DNA from: Cyanobacteria bacterium UBA7753
GTDB lineage: Bacteria > Cyanobacteriota > Vampirovibrionia > Gastranaerophilales > Gastranaerophilaceae
Reading direction: 5' to 3'
Assembly: GCA_002481545.1 (NCBI GenBank)
Contig: DLEF01000029.1
Span: 30,391-53,578, forward strand
Length of the DNA: 23,188 nt
In this document: positions 6,118 through 13,977 of the stretch, one piece after another
How the letters are laid out: the number at the start of each line of letters is the position of its first letter
Position numbering within the stretch: the stretch's first letter is position 1
Made by a program: the position numbers and the translations under genes
Notes under the pieces: model-generated
Database searches by the model: none
What the model saw: only the letters and a program-made list of their open reading frames with translations
Told to the model about the DNA's origin: nothing

Positions 6118-7014
6118 ATGAGTTTAAATTTTCAAGATTTAATATTAAATCTGTCTAAATTCTGGGCAGATTACGGTTGTGTCATCCAACAACCTTATGA
6201 CATTGAAAAGGGTGCATCTACAATGAACCCTGCAACATTTTTAAGAGCTTTAGGACCTGAACCTTGGCACACAGCTATGGTTGAGCCTTGCAGACGTCCG
6301 ACCGACGCCCGCTATGGAGAAAATCCGAACCGTTTAGGTCATTATTATCAGTATCAGGTATTATTAAAACCTTCCCCTGATAATGCACAAGAATTATACT
6401 TGAGCAGTCTTGAGGCTATGGGTATAGACCTCAATAAACACGATGTAAGATTTGTAGAAGATAACTGGGAATCTCCTACCCTTGGCGCTGCCGGAGTAGG
6501 TTGGGAAGTATGGCTTGACGGTATGGAAATAACACAGTTTACTTATTTCCAACAAGTTGGCGGTATTGAAGTAAAACCTGTTGCTTTGGAAATCACTTAC
6601 GGTTTGGAAAGAATCGCTATGTATCTTCAAGACAAAGAATCAGTCTATGATATCAACTGGAACAACGATTTGAAATACGGCGATATCTATCTTCAAAACG
6701 AAATTGAACAATCTAAATATAATTTTGAATACTCAAACGGTGATATGTTATTCACCCTCTTTGACCTCTATCAAAAAGAAGTGGACAATTGTCTGAATGC
6801 AAAACTCGTTTTGCCTGCTTATGATTACGTCCTCAAATGTTCTCACACATTCAACCTGCTTGATGCAAGAGGTGTAATCAGCAAAGACGAGCGTAACAAC
6901 TTCATTAACAGAGTCAGAACAATGGCTGCGGGCGTTGCAAAACTGTACGTGGAACAAAGAGAAGCTATGGGCTTCCCGCTTTGCAAAAAAGCCAAAGAAT
7001 TGGCAGCCGTATAA
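6118..7014 (+). CDS. glyQ: Glycine--tRNA ligase alpha subunit
   Basis: A 298-residue protein of the usual length for the alpha chain of bacterial alpha2beta2 glycyl-tRNA synthetase, which holds the catalytic core that activates glycine. Family blocks are intact: NPATFLRALGPEPW (37-50), PCRRPTDARYGENPNR (57-72), WESPTLGAAGVGWEVW (117-132), MEITQFTYFQQ (136-146) and the class II motif-3 region EITYGLERIAM (158-168). Alignment length and start agree with the family, with GGGGAAG just upstream. The tRNA-binding beta subunit gene glyS is not next to it; a transporter gene follows 78 bases later, so the two subunits must be encoded apart. Cytoplasmic. Confidence 0.97.
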   Translation: MSLNFQDLILNLSKFWADYGCVIQQPYDIEKGASTMNPATFLRALGPEPWHTAMVEPCRRPTDARYGENPNRLGHYYQYQVLLKPSPDNAQELYLSSLEAMGIDLNKHDVRFVEDNWESPTLGAAGVGWEVWLDGMEITQFTYFQQVGGIEVKPVALEITYGLERIAMYLQDKESVYDINWNNDLKYGDIYLQNEIEQSKYNFEYSNGDMLFTLFDLYQKEVDNCLNAKLVLPAYDYVLKCSHTFNLLDARGVISKDERNNFINRVRTMAAGVAKLYVEQREAMGFPLCKKAKELAAV

Positions 7015-7092
7015 TTATTAATATATAGTGTGTATGTAGGGAATTTTGAATACTCTGTTATTTTTAATTCAATTATTTAAGGGGCAACTAAA

Positions 7093-8655
7093 TTGAAAGA
7101 ACACATATTAGGGAACTTATTCACTAAGTTATTAACAAGAAAAAATCCTGAACAAATGATGGAAACCGCATCAAAAGCAGGGCTTGAAAAGACACTGACA
7201 GCGATTGATTTAATCATCTTAGGCGTTGGTGCGATTATCGGCTCGGGTATTTTCGCGGTTGTAGGGATTGCGGCAGCGGGACAAGCAGGAACCCCGGGAG
7301 CAGGGCCTGCACTAGTCGTATCAATGATTATCGCAACAATCGCAAGTATTTTCTCGGCTCTCTGCTACAGCGAATTTTCATCAATGATACCTGTTGCGGG
7401 CGGAGCTTATATCTACTCATTCGTAACACTCGGTGAATTTGCCGCATGGATTGTCGGTTGGTTATTAACTCTTGAATACCTGTTCGGATACATTGGGGTT
7501 GCCTGTTCATGGTCAAAGTACGTAATGAACTTCTTCCAATCTCCGAGTTTCCCTGCGTGGTTGTCTAACCCGCCTGCATGGCTCGTTAATAACTACAACG
7601 CTGCTATCGCATCAGGAGCAGATCCGTCATCTATCCCGCATTTATTCGGAATACCTGTCAGTCTGAATCTTCCTGCGATATTGATAGTATTATTTACTAC
7701 ATGGTTTCTAATCAAAGGAACAAAAGATTCTACCAGAATGGCTGCCATAATGGTAACCATAAAATTAACAGTAATCTCACTGTTCGTAATATTCGGTGCA
7801 TTCTGTATAAGACCTGAAAACTGGACACCGTTCGCACCTCACGGCATGCGAGGCATATTTATGGGTGCGTTTACAATCTTCTTTGCATACGTCGGATTTG
7901 ACGCACTTGCAACAACAGCGGAAGAATGTAAAAACCCGCAAAAAGATTTGCCGATAGGTATTATCGGATCACTAATTATAACAACAATCGTTTATATCTC
8001 TGTCGCACTTGTCTTAACAGGTATGTATAATACCAGCGGTAATGTTGCACAGGGATTTTTAAATGCACCGCTTGCGTTTGTTATGAGATTAAACCATATC
8101 AAAATCATACCTGAACTTATTTCAATCGGTGCTATAGCAGGTTTAACATCAGTTCTTATGGTGTTACACCTTGCAACAACAAGAGTTTTGTATGCAATGA
8201 GCAGAGACAACTTCCTGCCTGAAATATTCAAAACTTTGCACCCGAAATACAAAACACCGCATATTATTACGCTAATCGTTGCGTTTTTATGTATAATCGG
8301 AACATTTATGTTTGATGTAAAAGATGCCGCAAACCTCTGTGTATACGGAACATTTGCATCATTCATAGTAATTTGTATAGCAGTACTTATATTGAGAAAG
8401 ATTGATCCTGACAGACCAAGACCTTTCAAATGTCCTTATTCTCCGTGGTTCCCATTGATGGGTATACTTTGTTGCGGAGGCTTGATGATATACTCGTTTA
8501 AGGAATTGAAGGATTCGGCAACATTGTTTGGATTGTGGCTTGTTCTTGGTATAATTATTTATAGTTTGTACGGTTACAAAAACAACCGTAAAGCCGAAAT
8601 AGCCGAAGTAAATAACACAAGTAAGGAAGATAAAGAACTTGTCACTAAGAAATAG
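7093..8655 (+). CDS. APC family amino-acid permease, first copy
   Basis: A 520-residue inner-membrane protein with about 12 transmembrane helices, of the amino acid-polyamine-organocation superfamily, closest in look to the cationic amino-acid transporter (CAT/YfnA-like) group. The first-helix substrate motif GSGIF is at residues 50-54. PVAGGAYIYSFVTLGEFAAWIVGW and FFAYVGFDALATTAEECKNPQKDLP are classic conserved blocks. It likely imports an amino acid with protons; the exact substrate cannot be read. The TTG start is fixed by AAGGGG eight bases upstream. The last 17 bases overlap the next gene, a paralogue, so the two are probably translated together. Confidence 0.93.
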   Translation: MKEHILGNLFTKLLTRKNPEQMMETASKAGLEKTLTAIDLIILGVGAIIGSGIFAVVGIAAAGQAGTPGAGPALVVSMIIATIASIFSALCYSEFSSMIPVAGGAYIYSFVTLGEFAAWIVGWLLTLEYLFGYIGVACSWSKYVMNFFQSPSFPAWLSNPPAWLVNNYNAAIASGADPSSIPHLFGIPVSLNLPAILIVLFTTWFLIKGTKDSTRMAAIMVTIKLTVISLFVIFGAFCIRPENWTPFAPHGMRGIFMGAFTIFFAYVGFDALATTAEECKNPQKDLPIGIIGSLIITTIVYISVALVLTGMYNTSGNVAQGFLNAPLAFVMRLNHIKIIPELISIGAIAGLTSVLMVLHLATTRVLYAMSRDNFLPEIFKTLHPKYKTPHIITLIVAFLCIIGTFMFDVKDAANLCVYGTFASFIVICIAVLILRKIDPDRPRPFKCPYSPWFPLMGILCCGGLMIYSFKELKDSATLFGLWLVLGIIIYSLYGYKNNRKAEIAEVNNTSKEDKELVTKK

Positions 8656-10186
8656 CATATCTAATATATTTAAGAATTTAATCAGATGCAAAACCCCTGA
8701 TGAACTTATTGAAACAGGTGAAAAATCAGGGTTAAAAAAGACTCTTAACGTATTTGATTTAATCGTTATCGGGATTGGCGCTGTAGTCGGAACTGGGATT
8801 TTTACAATCATCGGTATCGCAATCCAAGGTGGTAAAGATATCGCGGGTGCAGGTCCTGCTGTCATTATATCAATGCTTTTGGCAGCATTGGCGAGTTTCT
8901 TTCCCGCTTTATCATATGCCGAAATTTCCGCAATGATACCTGTTGCGGGTAGTGCCTACACATACACTTACGCAACTATGGGCGAATTTATGGCGTGGAT
9001 GGTCGGTTGGATTTTGATGCTTGAATATGCTATCGGAAACATAACGGTTGCAAGTGCTTGGTCAGGATATTTTACCCAATTTTTAAAAGGATTCAGCCAC
9101 GTTTTACCTGCTTGGGTATGTAATTTTCCGCTATGGTTAAGGACGGATTACAGAACAATGTACACACTCTGTGACAGATTCGGTTGGAATGTATACGATA
9201 AGATGCCATTTATACATCTGCCTTTCGGAATAAATATTCCGTTTGCGGTTAATCTTCCCGCATTATTGATTGTATTTTTACTTACAATTCTGCTTGTAAG
9301 AGGAGTTAAAGAATCAACAAGGTTTGCGAGCGTTTTGGTCGCAATAAACCTGTTTATAATAGTTTCATTTATTGCTGTAGGCTCATTCTATGTAGCACCT
9401 CACAACTGGTGGACACCTGCTTTTATGCCACACGGTATGAAGGGCGTATTTATGGGGGCATTCACAATATTCTTTGCGTATATAGGACTTGATGCGATTA
9501 CGACAGCTGCGGAAGAAACAAAGAAACCGCAAAGAGATATTCCGATTGCAATATTATCAACTCTTGCTATTTGTACAATCTTATATGTACTCGTTGCATT
9601 GGTTCTGACAGGGATTATGCCATGCAGTGCGATAGATACGCAAGCTCCGCTTGCACACGCTATGAGATGTATCGGCAAAGACTGGTATGCGGGATTTATA
9701 GCAGTAGGGGCTCTGTGCGCTTTGACCACGGTATTACTTATTTATCAACTCGGAACAACACGTATATTGTTTGCTATGAGCAGAGACAACTTCTTGCCTA
9801 AATCATTAAATGCGGTACACAAAAAATACAAAACTCCGCACCTTATGACATGGATGGCAGGGTTAACGGTTATCATTTGCGCCCTGTTTATGGATTTAGA
9901 TGTATCTGCGGCACTATGTAACTTCGGAACGTTTACATCGTTTATTCTTATTTGCGTAATGGTTCTAATCTTGAGAAAAACTGAACCAAACAGAAAAAGA
10001 CCTTTCAAGGTTCCTTGTTGTCCGCTATTCCCTATATTAGGGATTTTGATTTGCGGATTTTTGATGTATTGCAGATTTGCAAATGATAAAGATTCTCCGC
10101 TATACTTCCTGTTATGGCTTGCCTTGGGCTTAGCAATATACGTATTTTACGGATATCACAACAAACGTAAAAACGAAGGGGAATAG
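8639..10186 (+). CDS. APC family amino-acid permease, second copy
   Basis: A 515-residue paralogue of the preceding permease with the same layout of about 12 helices. Conserved blocks are GTGIF (51-55), PVAGSAYTYTYATMGEF and FFAYIGLDAITTAAEETKKPQRDIP. Both proteins open with a similar cytoplasmic segment (K/R-rich, then TPDELIETGEKSGLKKTL here and NPEQMMETASKAGLEKTL in the first) and end alike. This points to tandem duplication. The loop after helix 4 differs (a longer YRTMYTLCDRFGWNVYDK segment), so substrate range may differ. The start is TTG inside the previous gene, with AAGGAAG nine bases before it. No in-frame ATG lies nearby, and later starts would remove the conserved N terminus. Confidence 0.92.
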   Translation: MSLRNSISNIFKNLIRCKTPDELIETGEKSGLKKTLNVFDLIVIGIGAVVGTGIFTIIGIAIQGGKDIAGAGPAVIISMLLAALASFFPALSYAEISAMIPVAGSAYTYTYATMGEFMAWMVGWILMLEYAIGNITVASAWSGYFTQFLKGFSHVLPAWVCNFPLWLRTDYRTMYTLCDRFGWNVYDKMPFIHLPFGINIPFAVNLPALLIVFLLTILLVRGVKESTRFASVLVAINLFIIVSFIAVGSFYVAPHNWWTPAFMPHGMKGVFMGAFTIFFAYIGLDAITTAAEETKKPQRDIPIAILSTLAICTILYVLVALVLTGIMPCSAIDTQAPLAHAMRCIGKDWYAGFIAVGALCALTTVLLIYQLGTTRILFAMSRDNFLPKSLNAVHKKYKTPHLMTWMAGLTVIICALFMDLDVSAALCNFGTFTSFILICVMVLILRKTEPNRKRPFKVPCCPLFPILGILICGFLMYCRFANDKDSPLYFLLWLALGLAIYVFYGYHNKRKNEGE

Positions 10187-10199
10187 GATACATAATAAG

Positions 10200-10223
10200 A
10201 TACTGGGGCACTAAGGCACTAAG
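10200..10223. repeat. ACTAAG octamer repeats, three units
   Basis: Units are ATACTGGG, GCACTAAG and GCACTAAG in direct tandem. The same octamer recurs near 14901 and 16333. The spacing is exactly 8 bases. Confidence 0.65.
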
Positions 10224-10260
10224 ATTATCCGCCCCTAAAATACACTATTTTTATAAAGGC

Positions 10261-10455
10261 TCCCCCCTCACCCGAATTTCTAAATTCGCTATCCCTCATT
10301 AAGAAATTCTACCCTCTCCCACCGTGGAGCGAGGGTTAAACCGTTGCTTTGCAACGGTTAAGATTTTACTATCGCAAAATTTTTTATCTCGCACCAACCT
10401 GCGGGAGAGACCGCAGCTGTTGCACACAATCAATTACAGATGCAAGTGAGGGGGA
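10261..10455. mobile_element. MITE-like palindromic element, copy A
   Basis: About 195 bases bounded by inverted ends: TCCCCCCTCAC at 10261-10271 and GTGAGGGGGA at 10446-10455 (one extra C on the left). The centre has a 9-bp hairpin AACCGTTGC/GCAACGGTT (10339-10359). There is no transposase. A clearly related element in the opposite orientation lies at 19907-20106, with shared blocks CTAAATTC-type, TTAAGAAATTC, CCCTCTCCCAC and GGGAGAGACCG. This fits a non-autonomous element or large dispersed palindrome. No target-site duplication was obvious. Confidence 0.65.
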
Positions 10456-10523
10456 ACGACATATTGTTCTAAATAAAACATCACACATAAAATGCAAATA
10501 CTATAAGATTTTTCGTTACGTTC

Positions 10524-10552
10524 TTGCACTATTTTCGGATGTTCTGTAAAAT
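10524..10552 (+). promoter_or_regulatory. Promoter of ilvE
   Basis: TTGCAC (10524-10529), a 17-base spacer and TAAAAT (10547-10552) stand upstream of ilvE, so transcription would start near 10559. That gives a leader of about 55 bases to the ATG at 10615. Confidence 0.55.
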
Positions 10553-10614
10553 ATAAATATATTTGTGTATTTGTTTTTGATACATCAATGATTAGTGATA
10601 GAAAAGAGATTATA

Positions 10615-11526
10615 ATGACAGAATATGTATTTTTAAACGGGGAGTATGTTGAGGCGGATAAAGCCGTTTTGCCTGTAAGAACGCACGCATTCCTATACGG
10701 AACAAGTGTTTTTGAAGGAATAAGAGCATACTACAACAACAGTCAGATGTATATTTTCAGAATGAAAGAACATTATGAAAGGCTCTTGCGCAGTGCAAAA
10801 ATAATGCTTATGGAAAGCCCGTATACATTAGAAGAATACTGCGAACAAACAAAAGAATTGTTAAAGCGAAACAATTATAAACAGGATGTATATATAAGAC
10901 CGACTATCTACACGGCATCTGATAAGATTAGTCCTGGCTTAAGCGGAACAAAGACAGGATATGTTCTGTTTACGACTCCGTTCGGGGATTATTATGATCC
11001 GTCGAGAGGGTTGGATTTGTGTATATCAAACTGGAGAAGAACATCAGATAACGCAATCCCTCCGAGAGCAAAGATTGCAGGGGCTTATGCAAATGCCTCT
11101 TTGATAAACACGGATGCCCATAACTGCGGATTTGACGATGCAATAGTGCTTTCGGAATCAGGGAAAGTAACGGAAGGTTCTTCAATGAATATGATGTTCG
11201 TAAGAGGCGGAAAGCTTATTACGACAGAGACTACGGATGATATCTTAGTCGGCGTAACCAGAAACACTGTGATTGAACTTGCCCGAGATTTAGGGATAGA
11301 AGTTGAAGTAAGAGAAGTTGACCGTTCCGAATTATACATAATGGATGAAATTTTTGTATGCGGAACGGGAGCGCAAATCATGCCTGTTGCCACAATAGAT
11401 AGAAGACAAGTCGGAAACGGCAAGATTGGAGAAATCACAAAGAAGATACAAAAACTGTATTTTGATACGGTAAAAGGGAACAACGAAAGACACAAAGATT
11501 GGTGCGTAAAAGTATATGATGATTGA
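10615..11526 (+). CDS. ilvE: Branched-chain amino-acid aminotransferase (class IV, PLP)
   Basis: A 303-residue fold-type IV aminotransferase that would interconvert valine, leucine and isoleucine with their 2-oxo acids, using PLP and 2-oxoglutarate. Seen motifs are GTSVFEGIRAY (29-39), RPTIY, the PLP lysine K153 in PPRAKIAGAYANAS, and VTEGSSMNMMFV where the glutamate contacts the PLP ring. The frame is open from an ATG at 10588, but that start lacks a ribosome site. The ATG at 10615 follows AAAAGAG and gives the family N terminus (MTEYVFLNGEYV) and length. Related class IV enzymes (D-amino-acid aminotransferase, ADC lyase) are less likely given the GVFEGIRAY-type block. It overlaps the next gene by 11 bases. 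Confidence 0.92.
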   Translation: MTEYVFLNGEYVEADKAVLPVRTHAFLYGTSVFEGIRAYYNNSQMYIFRMKEHYERLLRSAKIMLMESPYTLEEYCEQTKELLKRNNYKQDVYIRPTIYTASDKISPGLSGTKTGYVLFTTPFGDYYDPSRGLDLCISNWRRTSDNAIPPRAKIAGAYANASLINTDAHNCGFDDAIVLSESGKVTEGSSMNMMFVRGGKLITTETTDDILVGVTRNTVIELARDLGIEVEVREVDRSELYIMDEIFVCGTGAQIMPVATIDRRQVGNGKIGEITKKIQKLYFDTVKGNNERHKDWCVKVYDD

Positions 11527-12250
11527 TTTTTTAGGTAAATGCGTACAGAATTTGTTTACTGCCGTCAAATATATGTGTTCGGGGCAGATGAGATTGAAAC
11601 ACGCTATTACACAAGCGGCGGAGATTAGTTATGATTCTCTCATAATATCATTGTCAATTTCATTTGTTGCGGCTGCAGTCATTACTATTCAGGTATCAAA
11701 ACAGTTCTTGATGAGCGGAGCCGACAGCTATATCGGAGGAACACTTGCAATAGTTATTATCAGAGAAATAGCACCTGCATTTGTTGCGTTATCAATAGGA
11801 GCCAGAGCGGGGACGGCAATATCGGCAGAGATTGCCAATATGCAGGTAACGGAACAAGTTGACGCCATAAAGACGTTAAAAGTTGATCCCGTCGGATACT
11901 ATTTTGCGCCGAGAATATTATCGGCAGCAGTCACTGTACCAATGGTAACTATTATAGCGGAACTTGTCGGAATATTGGGAGGAATGGTTGTCGCATACCT
12001 CACAATCGGACTACACCCGAACCGATATATAAACTCCGTCTGGGCATGGCTCGCTCTCAAAGATTTTTATGTAAGTATCTTAAAAGCGTTTGTATTCGGA
12101 ATTTTGATAGCAGATGTTTGCGCAACGCAGGGTTATGAAACCTCGGGCGGAGCCAAAGAGGTCGGATTTTCCACGACACAGGCAGCAATCAAATGCACCA
12201 TATATATGCTATTGGCAGATTTTTTGATTAACTTTGTATTCTATCTGTAA
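11516..12250 (+). CDS. mlaE: MlaE-type lipid ABC transporter permease
   Basis: A 244-residue inner-membrane permease with about five or six hydrophobic segments, of the MlaE (YrbE) family. Members form the membrane part of MCE-type lipid transporters that move phospholipid between the membranes of Gram-negative cells. The diagnostic block REIAPAFVALSIGARAG (83-99) followed by TAISAEIANMQVTEQVDAI (100-118) is complete, including the short coupling helix region that meets the ATPase. The ATPase (MlaF-like) and the MCE substrate-binding protein are not adjacent; the gene instead overlaps ilvE by 11 bases. The first codons are ATGATG; the ribosome site is weak, so coupling to ilvE translation is likely. 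It ends 11 bases from the convergent gene. Confidence 0.93.
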   Translation: MMIDFLGKCVQNLFTAVKYMCSGQMRLKHAITQAAEISYDSLIISLSISFVAAAVITIQVSKQFLMSGADSYIGGTLAIVIIREIAPAFVALSIGARAGTAISAEIANMQVTEQVDAIKTLKVDPVGYYFAPRILSAAVTVPMVTIIAELVGILGGMVVAYLTIGLHPNRYINSVWAWLALKDFYVSILKAFVFGILIADVCATQGYETSGGAKEVGFSTTQAAIKCTIYMLLADFLINFVFYL

Positions 12251-12261
12251 TCAAAATTCAG

Positions 12262-13734
12262 TTATGCAGCAGCAGGAGCATTTTCGTCTTTCTTGTTATT
12301 ATCTCCGCCGTCAGCCAAAAGATTATCTATAGTCTTATCTTTTTCATCTAAATCAGCCTTAGTGTCATCAACTTTTGAGTTGCTCGCATCAGCAGTATAT
12401 GTATTGTCCGTACCGGACTTAACATCATTTATAGTTGAATTTGCAAGGTCAAACATGTCACCTGCAATACCACCGGTTATATCATTTAACGGAGCAATTA
12501 CGTTTTGTCTCATATAATTTTGGAAAGCAGTTTGCAGTTGTTTTTCCATTGCGGCTTTTGCTACATCAAGTGCGGAGGCGGTTCCGTATTTGATAGAACC
12601 CTCTGTAGCATTTTTAGCTTTCATAGCTGTTGCCCCCATGCTAAACACGGAACCAACGCCAAAGGTTGCTGCTAAAGCTGCCAAAGTTCCGGAGTTAGTC
12701 CCGTTTACTACGGCTTTTCCTGCAATCTGACCGATTCTCTTAGTCATTTGAGTATCAAATTTTGGCAACAATTCGCCTTTTGCCAAATTTGTTAATTCTG
12801 TGACACTATCTTTTGCATCATTAATAGTAGATAACAATTGGTCAGCCTGAGCATCAATATTATTAGCTTCTGCCGCATTTGTTTCGGAAGTTTCATCAAC
12901 AGCCTGTCGAGTTCCGTCATTACTTGTTTTCATATCCCCCGCAAGTGCATTATTAGAAACTTTTAAATTTACAAGTTCCCCTGTCAATACAGCACCTTTT
13001 GCAATCAATGCTTGTACTTCGGAATTATTAGCATTCCCGTTAGAATTTGCCGGTGCTAAATTACTTATAGGATTATTCTTATCTTTACCGTTACCTTGGT
13101 TTTGATTATCTTGTACAGATGGGATTTTTAACCCTTGAGTTGCAGTCAACATTGCAATTTGACTGTTTATATTATCAAGTTCTTCTTGTTTTTGTCTTAT
13201 TTGTTCATTATTTTCATTGATTTTATCTTGATTTTCTTGATAAGTCTTATTATTCTCATCTATTGTATCTTTTAATGTTTTAGCTCCGTTATTTATCTTT
13301 TCGCCCGACTCGGTGATACTTTCTTTTGAATCATCCATTTGACTTTGAGCTGTTCCCTGAATTTGAGCTGCCTGAGAATGAGTGGCATCACCTGTTTGTT
13401 GTCCTTGTGTTGATAAATTTTGTATATCTGTTACTGATTGGTTAGCATCTTTTATTTCTCCTTTAGGAGCAGACATATCACCGCTTAAGATAGCTGATAT
13501 TATACCTTGAGCTAAGCCGACAACAAGACTGCCTACTTTAGAATTACTTAAACCTGTAGCATCTCCGAGTTGCTGAATTCCGTCTGTAGCTATATTGGTA
13601 GGATTCTGAACAGCATTAAATACGGAATTGATTTCAATTCCGCCAACTTTCGTATTACCAAGTCCGCTATTAGTCAGTACTTTCTTGGTAGCGTTGAGAT
13701 ATTCTGTATTACTTCTGAGATCTACGTTTGCCAT
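12262..13734 (-). CDS. Large coiled-coil protein of unknown function, 490 aa
   Basis: I do not recognise the family. The 490 residues are rich in Asn, Asp, Ala, Thr and Gln with no cysteine and no N-terminal signal peptide. A short motif occurs twice near the start, GLGNTKVG (24-31) and GLSNSKVG (61-68), suggesting a duplicated unit of about 37 residues. Residues about 135-195 are a strong coiled coil. Residues 205-235 are a low-complexity Asn/Gly linker. Residues about 335-372 are a Gly/Ala-rich hydrophobic stretch (GTLAALAATFGVGSVFSMG) that could enter a membrane. The tail is acidic and ends APAAA. This layout (coiled coils around an amphipathic hydrophobic region, no Sec signal) resembles type III translocators or other secreted pore-type proteins, but that is only an analogy. 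A weak GAGAG site precedes the ATG. Confidence 0.75.
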   Translation of the reverse strand: MANVDLRSNTEYLNATKKVLTNSGLGNTKVGGIEINSVFNAVQNPTNIATDGIQQLGDATGLSNSKVGSLVVGLAQGIISAILSGDMSAPKGEIKDANQSVTDIQNLSTQGQQTGDATHSQAAQIQGTAQSQMDDSKESITESGEKINNGAKTLKDTIDENNKTYQENQDKINENNEQIRQKQEELDNINSQIAMLTATQGLKIPSVQDNQNQGNGKDKNNPISNLAPANSNGNANNSEVQALIAKGAVLTGELVNLKVSNNALAGDMKTSNDGTRQAVDETSETNAAEANNIDAQADQLLSTINDAKDSVTELTNLAKGELLPKFDTQMTKRIGQIAGKAVVNGTNSGTLAALAATFGVGSVFSMGATAMKAKNATEGSIKYGTASALDVAKAAMEKQLQTAFQNYMRQNVIAPLNDITGGIAGDMFDLANSTINDVKSGTDNTYTADASNSKVDDTKADLDEKDKTIDNLLADGGDNNKKDENAPAAA

Positions 13735-13759
13735 TGTGTTCTCTCTCTTATACGGTTTG

Positions 13760-13796
13760 TATAGTTTAGTCGCATGTCGACCACATGGGGACTATA
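13760..13796. repeat. Inverted repeat in the leader of the 490-aa gene
   Basis: Nested inverted sequences, TATAGT/ACTATA outside and AGTC..CATGT / ACATG..GACT inside around a 5-base loop. It lies 26 bases upstream of the minus-strand start codon. It may be an operator or a leader hairpin; no regulator is indicated. Confidence 0.45.
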
Positions 13797-13860
13797 CTCC
13801 ATATATATAAAAACATCCTATACCCCTTGATTTCACTACCCCTAAAAACGGTAACAATTC

Positions 13861-13888
13861 TTAACAATTGTATAAATAGAAATAAAAT
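13861..13888 (+). promoter_or_regulatory. Possible promoter of dapA
   Basis: TTAACA (13861-13866), a 16-base spacer and TAAAAT (13883-13888). This would give a leader of about 80 bases containing a small hairpin (AGTGC..GCACT, 13931-13948). Other A/T-rich -10-like boxes nearby make the choice uncertain. Confidence 0.4.
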
Positions 13889-13977
13889 AATACTCTGTTT
13901 ATATTACAATAGTAAGAAAATGGGGTTAAAAGTGCGAATTTTTGCACTGATTATTTATAAATAACAGAGGAGTTTAT

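Larger units (their letters stand above)
10187..10614. other. Non-coding gap filled mainly by a palindromic element
   Basis: The stretch opens with three copies of an 8-base ACTAAG-type unit (10200-10223). It then holds a 195-base palindromic element (10261-10455) and ends with the ilvE promoter. A 66-codon open frame inside is an accident of the repeat and has no ribosome site. Confidence 0.7.

Noticed and set aside
10349..10549. 66-codon open frame in the gap before ilvE
   Set aside because: It lies inside the palindromic element, has no ribosome site and reads as low-quality Cys/Arg-rich sequence.
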